From NCBI RefSeq assembly GCF_963675165.1, contig NC_087386.1, positions 6,920,266 through 6,984,265 of the forward strand: DNA of 64,000 nt, given 5' to 3'. The notes below the pieces were generated by a model. It did no database searches. It was not told the DNA's origin and worked only from the letters and a program-made list of their open reading frames with translations. Made by a program: the position numbers and the translations under genes. Shown in pieces: positions 58,469 through 64,000 of this stretch (position 1 is the first letter of the stretch; every line of letters starts with the position of its first letter). The DNA is from Halichondria panicea (lineage: Eukaryota; Porifera; Demospongiae; Suberitida; Halichondriidae).

Positions 58469-61400
58469 TTATCTGTTCTGTTTCATTTTATAGTGCTGTG
58501 CCACTTTGAGATTGTTCATAGCTCCATGGTGATGGGGGTTCAGCTCCAAGGCACGTCTTAGTTCCTTCTCGCCATCGTCCCACCGACCCATCTGGACATA
58601 CAGGGTGCCTGCAGGGTTAGGACAGAAGTGTTTGAGGATCAGAGCAGTATATATACAGACCAAAGATGGTATGCTTGTTTGAAACATTCACCATATGCAC
58701 ATTCCATTTTAACAGTCCATGCAAACTAGACAAGTTAGTAACTGTTGAGCCTATACTCACCTAAATTGAAAATTGCCTCAACGTAATTGGGACTGAGTTT
58801 CAGAGCTTTCTGAAACATCTTCTCAGATTCCTTGTACCGCTTTAATTCTCCATAAAGACTAGCTGTAATGGGTTAAGAGTACATGCAGTGCACGTAATTA
58901 CAAGGAAGGTACATCGTAGGATGTAGCATTTGAGCTCCATAACCATGGCTTGCAATTTGGTATTATGAAGCAGCATCATTTGTATATAATTATGTACCTA
59001 GATTGTTGTAAGTGGATGCTTGATCAGGTGTCACTTGCACGGATTCCAAGTACTTGTCCTCTGCCTCTTTATGTCTCCCTATATACCGATTAAAAAAAAG
59101 TTCCAAATGATATATTGCAATAGTAATAATTATAAGTTACACCCTCACCTAGCCTGAAGTACATGGTGGCTAAATTGTTCAGGGTCTTGGCATACATTTG
59201 AGGGTACATAATCGCTTTTTCATAACTGCAGCAATGAAATAAGTGTAGCAATTAAATAGATTGTGTGCATGCCAGTTTTTTAGTCTTAGATACCTTTTTG
59301 CAGCTTCCCCAAACTTCCTTTCGTCAGAGAGCAAGTTACCATAGTTAAAGTACACTTCCCCATAATCAGGATCAAACGCCATGGCAGCCTACAAAGGCAA
59401 TATTATTTGCACACACGAGTTACAATCGATAGTATCGTCATGTATAATCACCATTTTTGAGCTATGCAAAATTCGTACCACAAAAATGCTAACTGCATAC
59501 AGTATGAGTGGCACTTAAATTTGCACTAACATGATATGCGTTACCAATGATATTAACTTTTTTAAGGCTGCACATGCAATACGTGAAAGAATCGATTCAT
59601 TCCCTACAATTATATATACCTCATATTGTCTTCTCGCTTCCTCTACTCTGCCCCTCTCTTTCAACTCAAGCCCATAGTTGCTCCTCAGCTTCACATTAGA
59701 GGGGATGATTCTCACTCCAGACTCAAACAACTTGAAATCAGTCTCCCAATCCTATAATATATATAGGTGTCATAATTTTCAAAACAGAAACATTTCTTGG
59801 CTAATTTCGGATTTGTAACAACAAGCCATAAAAGGTATCAAACAAAATGCGTGGGTGCTCAATATCACAATAATTATATACTCTCTATACAGTATTGACT
59901 TAAATGTCTTCATCTACCTACTTTGCATACCTTATTTCTCTCATATGTCTTCACTCCTGTTGCCACTAGTAGACCAATTAGAGAAAAGTACACCAGATAT
60001 TGTTGCATCTATAAATTGGGAATTGTAAACAAATAATTATCTAATCTCGATTTGCACTCACCTTGTGAGCTTTGTTTGATAGTTTTTTTGCTCCAACTGT
60101 GACCAGGAAACATGACCCAAGACTAGGCATGTACAGTACTCTGCATATAGCAAGGATTTAAGTTAACCAACATCTGACTTCAAATTCGCAATCAAATTAA
60201 CGAGCTTTTTGAATTAACGAGCTTTTTTAATTTTATCTTGCACACAATTCATGTGCAATGAACTATAGTGCATAGAGAATAGTTAGCAACTAACCTCTCT
60301 GCCACTACAAACCCCACTCTGAATACGAGGCCAGTTGCTGGAAGAAACGGTAGCAACAAGAGCATAAGTCCCATACCAACAAGTATTCTGTCTCTTTTTG
60401 ATCTCAATGTATGAATGATCAGCGCTAGTAAACTGGTGTAGAGGAGAAGAGACCAGATGTTACTGGTATCGGTAACACTTGTTACCAAGGGAACAGAGCC
60501 CAACGACCAATCACAGCACAGAGAAGAGGGAGAGAGGAGAAGCCATGCATTGATGGCGTATATGTTACTCAAACTGAGTGCCCTGTTGGTAAGAGTCACA
60601 ATCAATGGTGATTGGATGAGGGTTGGAACATTTTACACCCCCAAAATGTGAATTTTAGTGGTAAATCTAAGTGGGTGGAATATGTACAGATGACTAACCT
60701 CACTGATCTGTTGTCATGATAAGCAGCTCTGAGTTCATTGGGTTTAAAGATTGGCTCTGAGTCATAGTTCATGGCGAGTCTAAACCATAAGAGCAGAAGA
60801 CCAGCTGTCACTAGGGTACCTGTACGAAAAAAGGTCATAAAAAAATGTTGTGACAAAGTCAATGAAAGCTTTTATACCAATTCTTCCTACAATAGTTCCT
60901 ATCGGAGGAGAGTCACTTGATTCATTAGTACTGGCTCTCTTGTGTTTTCCATTACTGCTAGAGTTAAATTTTACTATCTTTGGAGTAGATTCTCCGTTCA
61001 AAATGTTAGTATTAGAAGCAACCTCTTTATTCTCCGCACTTTCTGTCAGCAGTATCATCTCATTCACAACCACTTGCTCTCCACTGATCTTCCTCTTTCG
61101 TTTACTCCTACAAAATTCAGTTAGCACTCTCAAAAGTACCTCCCAGTTTAGGAAGACGTCATAGCCTGCACACACTCCTAGTACAATTACACCCTGCTCC
61201 TTGCTTAGCAAAGAGCAAGCACCAAAGAAGACACATACCACCACCCATATCCATCTTGTCTGCTGCAAAGGTGAGTGTGAGCTATACTTAATGTTTGTTA
61301 TAGCTTTCAAATAGGATAGTAGTGATAGGAGAAAGAATATACAAGAGAGAACTTCTGCTCGACCAACAATACTGGCTACCTGCAAGGAAGAATGACAACT

Positions 61401-61922
61401 TTCAGATAGGGAGAATTTACTTTTATATGCTAGTTAGATTGACTCAATCACATTACATGTTCGACTTACTGCTTCAGTGTGAACGCTATGTACAGCAAAT
61501 AGTAATGCAGCTATTGTAGGCCACATGTTTGCCTTGAATGATTCAAAAATCGACTTCTGTTGTTTTGTCGTATGATCAGTGAGAAAGTTTTGACAGACTA
61601 TGAGAAACAGTACAGAAGCAGTGCAGTGCAGTACAACATTCACTAGGTGATAGCTGTAGGGCTCCAGCTGGTAGAAATAATAGTTCAAATATCTATAGGA
61701 CAGTACAGTGAGAGGACGGTATGATTTGTGACTCTCTTTTCTTGACATGGGTCCACCCCAAAAATCATGTTGGAAAACCTCAAAGAGTGATGTCTTTTCT
61801 GAGGCCAAATCATCATTTTTGAGTATTCCACGATGGTCATCAAACACAAATCCACAGTCCAGTGAGCTCAGGTAGCAGAGGAAAGCAACAGAGAACACTA
61901 AACTCGCCGGGGCCCAGCTCAT
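58469..61922 (-). CDS. TMTC4: Transmembrane and TPR repeat protein 4 (O-mannosyltransferase family)
   Basis: TMTC proteins are ER multi-pass proteins that O-mannosylate cadherins and related proteins. Twelve minus-strand exons: 61922-61470, 61379-60878, 60819-60699, 60582-60295, 60140-60062, 60008-59931, 59751-59620, 59388-59294, 59225-59149, 59078-58998, 58862-58761 and 58608-58469. They total 2148 nt, 715 residues, all in frame; human TMTC4 is about 740. GT-C-like motifs: FVFDDHRGILKNDDL in the first luminal loop, HKSYRPLTVL, HTEAVASIVGRAEVL. NAWLLL..SLCCDWSLGSVPL is the closest match to TMTC4 among the four paralogues, followed by RVGFVVAERVLYMPSLG. At least five TPRs follow (e.g. AFDPDYGEVYFNYGNLL, RRALELNPHHHGAMNNL). 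A Lys/Ser-rich insert of ~80 residues sits in the loop encoded by exon 2. Start chosen at MSWAPASLVF, directly before the first hydrophobic helix. Confidence 0.93.
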
Positions 61923-62241
61923 TGTCTTGCACAGGTTTGTGTCTATTTTGGGGGGTGGAGCTGCCTGAGCATGCGCACAAAACCACCCACATGGCACTAA
62001 ACAAGAGGTGGGGAGTTTCCTTGTCCACAAATCCCCAAGAGGAAACCTGAGACCTCCATCATCACAATGTGTGGAAGGACAGCCTGGTATTAAACTAATG
62101 AAGCACTTTATAATGTGTGAAGAGCTCACTGCTGTGTTAAACTGTCTCCATGCTTTAGTCTTGCACTTGTACACTTGCATTACGACCTATTAATTTTACA
62201 GCTAATACAGTGTTTTTGTTCTTCTGTACCACACACACTAG

Positions 62242-62385
62242 TTCCAGGAATCGTGATGGTGTGCAGTGTGCTTGTGCGTACCGTCCTCGAGGCCAGGGCA
62301 AGCTGAAGCCCACTAAGCCGCAGTGGCTGGACTCTGGACAGACTTATTATCCCTCTTACAACATCAGCCCACAATCAAACACGTG
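62242..62385 (+). pseudogene. HMCES (SRAP domain) N-terminal fragment
   Basis: A plus-strand frame reads ACAYRPRGQGKLKPTKPQ then YYPSYNISPQSN, matching the region after the start of HMCES, which crosslinks abasic sites in single-stranded DNA and has the pattern ACAY...YxPSYNxSPQSN. The frame ends at TGA (62383-62385); a possible donor overlaps it (AAACAC|GTGAAT). The MCGR start with catalytic Cys2 is not found just upstream, and no downstream exon is seen before the next gene at 62664. It is either a lone exon of a gene disrupted here or a relic. Confidence 0.6.
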
Positions 62386-62663
62386 AATATCATACTAATG
62401 ATAAATATACTTACACAAACTGTTATTATACAGGTTATGTGCATGGAGGGATGTAGTGCACTGAGGGGTGTATTTCATAACGATTGTTGTATGATGTACG
62501 TTGTGTGTATGACAGTTTGATTACCCGCGGCTTAGAATGCCACGTTATCAAAATTTATTTCATCGCTAATATATTCATGACGACTATATATGTCTCAAAG
62601 TTGACACGCCTATGTCATTAGAGTACCAAGCTCATTTGAACCTGCTCTCGATCCTATATAACA
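62386..62663. promoter_or_regulatory. Upstream region of the TRAF-like gene
   Basis: Short AT-rich interval before the ATG at 62664. A TATA-like word (CTATATAA, 62654-62661) is too close to the ATG to serve as a normal TATA box. Nothing else recognised. Confidence 0.3.
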
Positions 62664-64000
62664 ATGGCTACACCGAGTTTATTAGTGGTAGGATTTGATT
62701 GTGAGTTTGTGAAGCCTCCATTGGTCCAGTCAGAGTGTCCAGTCTGTCTCCATGTCATTCGTGAGCCCCATCAGGTCACATGCTGTGGCAAAAGATTCTG
62801 TCAATTATGTATCCAGCGAGTCAAGGATACCGACAAAGCGTGTCCAACATGTAAGAAAGAGGAATTTTTTGAATATCCTGACATAGGACATAAGCAATTT
62901 GTCTATGGCCAGAGTGTTTATTGTAGCTATCGAAAAGACGGGTGTGAGTGGACGGGGGAACTGGGACAGCTTGATGAGCACCTCAACACGAATCCACGAC
63001 TAGAGAAAGAAAAAATATCGTGTGACTTTGTTAAGGTTGTTTGTATCCATAACTGTGGAGCAAAGTTACAGCGGCGGTACATTCAAATCCACCAGACAGA
63101 GCTTTGCTCCAAGCGTCCTTTCAGTTGTGAACATTGCCATGACTTTGATTCTACTTTTATTGATGTAGCTGAATGCCATTGGCCTGTGTGTGGAAGTTTC
63201 CTTGTCCCCTGCCCTAATGAGTGTGGTTCACATCCCCAACGTCAAAACCTAGACAACCATGTTGCTGTTGAGTGCCCATTGGCATTTATTAACTGTCATT
63301 TCCACCAAATGGGTTGTGCTGTGAAACTTATTCGTAGAGAAATGCCAGAACACTTGAGAGAGAGCCTCCTCACACATATGTCCCTTTTAGCCACCAGTCA
63401 TGTCAAGCAACAAGCTCAAATTGCAAGTCTAATCACTGATAATGATGAACTAAGAAGCAAAAACACCAACCTGGAACAAAATCTTTTATCACATGAGACC
63501 AATTTTGCTGCTCTACAGGCGCAGGTCACCACGTTAGGGCAAGAAAACGAATCACTCAATGCCAAAAGTACTGAACAGCAAATTGAAATTTCAAAACTCA
63601 ATGTTGATTGTATTCGGCTGGTTGCTGAAAATAGTCATCTTAAGACGAATGTTTTTGAGTTGGAACCGTTGCGACAAACTTTTAAAGCTTCCTTACCTCT
63701 TGTGTGCACTAGACATGTTAAACTGAGTCTCCCTGTACTGGTAATGATGGACTTCTACCAGCATAAACATGCTGATGATAACTGGTACTCCCCTCCAGTT
63801 TACACCCATCACCGGGGATACAAGATATGTATGAGAGTGGCTGCTAATGGCGATGACAGTGGTACAGGAACGCACGTCTCTATATACGTGAACTTTATGA
63901 AAGGGGAGTTTGATAATTTGCTAAAATGGCCATTCCGTGGCATCATCTCGATACAGCTACTTGATCAAGACGGACATAAAAATCATAAAACTGACTCAAT
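62664..64000 (+). CDS. TRAF-like protein: RING, TRAF zinc fingers, coiled coil, MATH (3' truncated by window)
   Basis: Open without introns from ATG 62664 to the window end (445 codons), beginning MATPSLLVVGFDCEF. Residues 25-63 are a RING finger: ECPVC, then TCCGKRFCQLC, then CPTC. The usual His of the CGH motif is Lys, with an extra Cys next to it. Residues ~90-250 hold Cys/His-rich TRAF-type zinc fingers (GCEWTGELGQLDEHL; CIHNCGAKLQRRYIQIHQ; CPNECGSHPQRQNLDNHV). Residues ~255-340 are a heptad-rich coiled coil. From ~365 the MATH/TRAF-C domain starts (YSPPVYTHHRGYKICMRVA). TRAF proteins are trimeric cytoplasmic adaptors and ubiquitin ligases for TNF/Toll-type receptors. The domain order fits TRAF4/TRAF6-like proteins; orthology cannot be assigned. 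The C-terminal end of the MATH domain lies beyond 64000. Confidence 0.93.
   Translation, partial: MATPSLLVVGFDCEFVKPPLVQSECPVCLHVIREPHQVTCCGKRFCQLCIQRVKDTDKACPTCKKEEFFEYPDIGHKQFVYGQSVYCSYRKDGCEWTGELGQLDEHLNTNPRLEKEKISCDFVKVVCIHNCGAKLQRRYIQIHQTELCSKRPFSCEHCHDFDSTFIDVAECHWPVCGSFLVPCPNECGSHPQRQNLDNHVAVECPLAFINCHFHQMGCAVKLIRREMPEHLRESLLTHMSLLATSHVKQQAQIASLITDNDELRSKNTNLEQNLLSHETNFAALQAQVTTLGQENESLNAKSTEQQIEISKLNVDCIRLVAENSHLKTNVFELEPLRQTFKASLPLVCTRHVKLSLPVLVMMDFYQHKHADDNWYSPPVYTHHRGYKICMRVAANGDDSGTGTHVSIYVNFMKGEFDNLLKWPFRGIISIQLLDQDGHKNHKTDS

Overview
This window is animal nuclear DNA. It is AT-rich, with spliced genes whose introns run from 47 bp to several kb, (TTAGGG)n telomere repeat, many short inverted-repeat transposons and no prokaryotic gene organisation. 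The gene set (peroxisomal urate oxidase, TMTC4, PPIL3, mitochondrial ERAL1, an intronless RING/TRAF/MATH gene) and the AT-rich, MITE-filled non-coding DNA suggest an early-branching marine invertebrate. A demosponge is my best guess, but this is inference from style and gene content, not proof.

Layout. Positions 1-18105 are a subtelomere and telomere, ordered by decreasing unit size: about five copies of a ~1.2 kb unit (1-6750), seven copies of a ~0.7 kb unit (6858-11690), ~1 kb of near-unique DNA, about ten copies of a ~100 bp unit (12645-13663), about 93 copies of a 31 bp satellite (14142-17038), then ~1.07 kb of TTAGGG (17039-18105). The G-rich strand runs rightward, so the chromosome end should lie at about 18105. 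Instead there is a 200-N gap (18106-18305) followed by ordinary gene-containing DNA that starts in the middle of ERAL1. This is most simply a scaffolding join between two unrelated contig ends.

Positions 18306-64000 carry, in order: the 3' part of ERAL1 (+); an 821-residue multi-pass membrane protein (-) divergent from the cyclophilin PPIL3 (+) across 84 bp; a ten-exon coiled-coil gene resembling MPHOSPH9 (-); an MFS sugar transporter (+); urate oxidase (-, nine exons, PTS1 tail AKL), whose introns are crowded with transposons; a broken inverted copy of the MFS gene (-); TMTC4 (-, twelve exons); a short orphan fragment of HMCES (+); and a RING/TRAF/MATH gene (+) that runs off the end. The spliced models for the membrane protein, PPIL3, the coiled-coil gene, MFS, UOX and TMTC4 were assembled by eye from splice sites, and each keeps one reading frame across its junctions.

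The 38-58 kb stretch is a transposon nest. Two non-autonomous families (236 bp and ~1.08 kb, two copies each, in opposite orientations) share the terminus TAGCCTCGA and have 9-10 bp target duplications, as in Mutator-like elements. A third element with a 9 bp duplication (GGTATCATC) sits 122 bp upstream of the UOX start codon. Other families have TACCG...CGGTA ends with apparent TA duplications, or hAT-like CAGGG ends, and there are large foldbacks and a decayed non-LTR retrotransposon. I found no CRISPR array and recognised no tRNA or rRNA gene. The genes are unrelated housekeeping and metabolic functions and do not form a pathway. The most unusual structures are the subtelomere architecture, the telomere-satellite junction and the nested Mutator-like elements.
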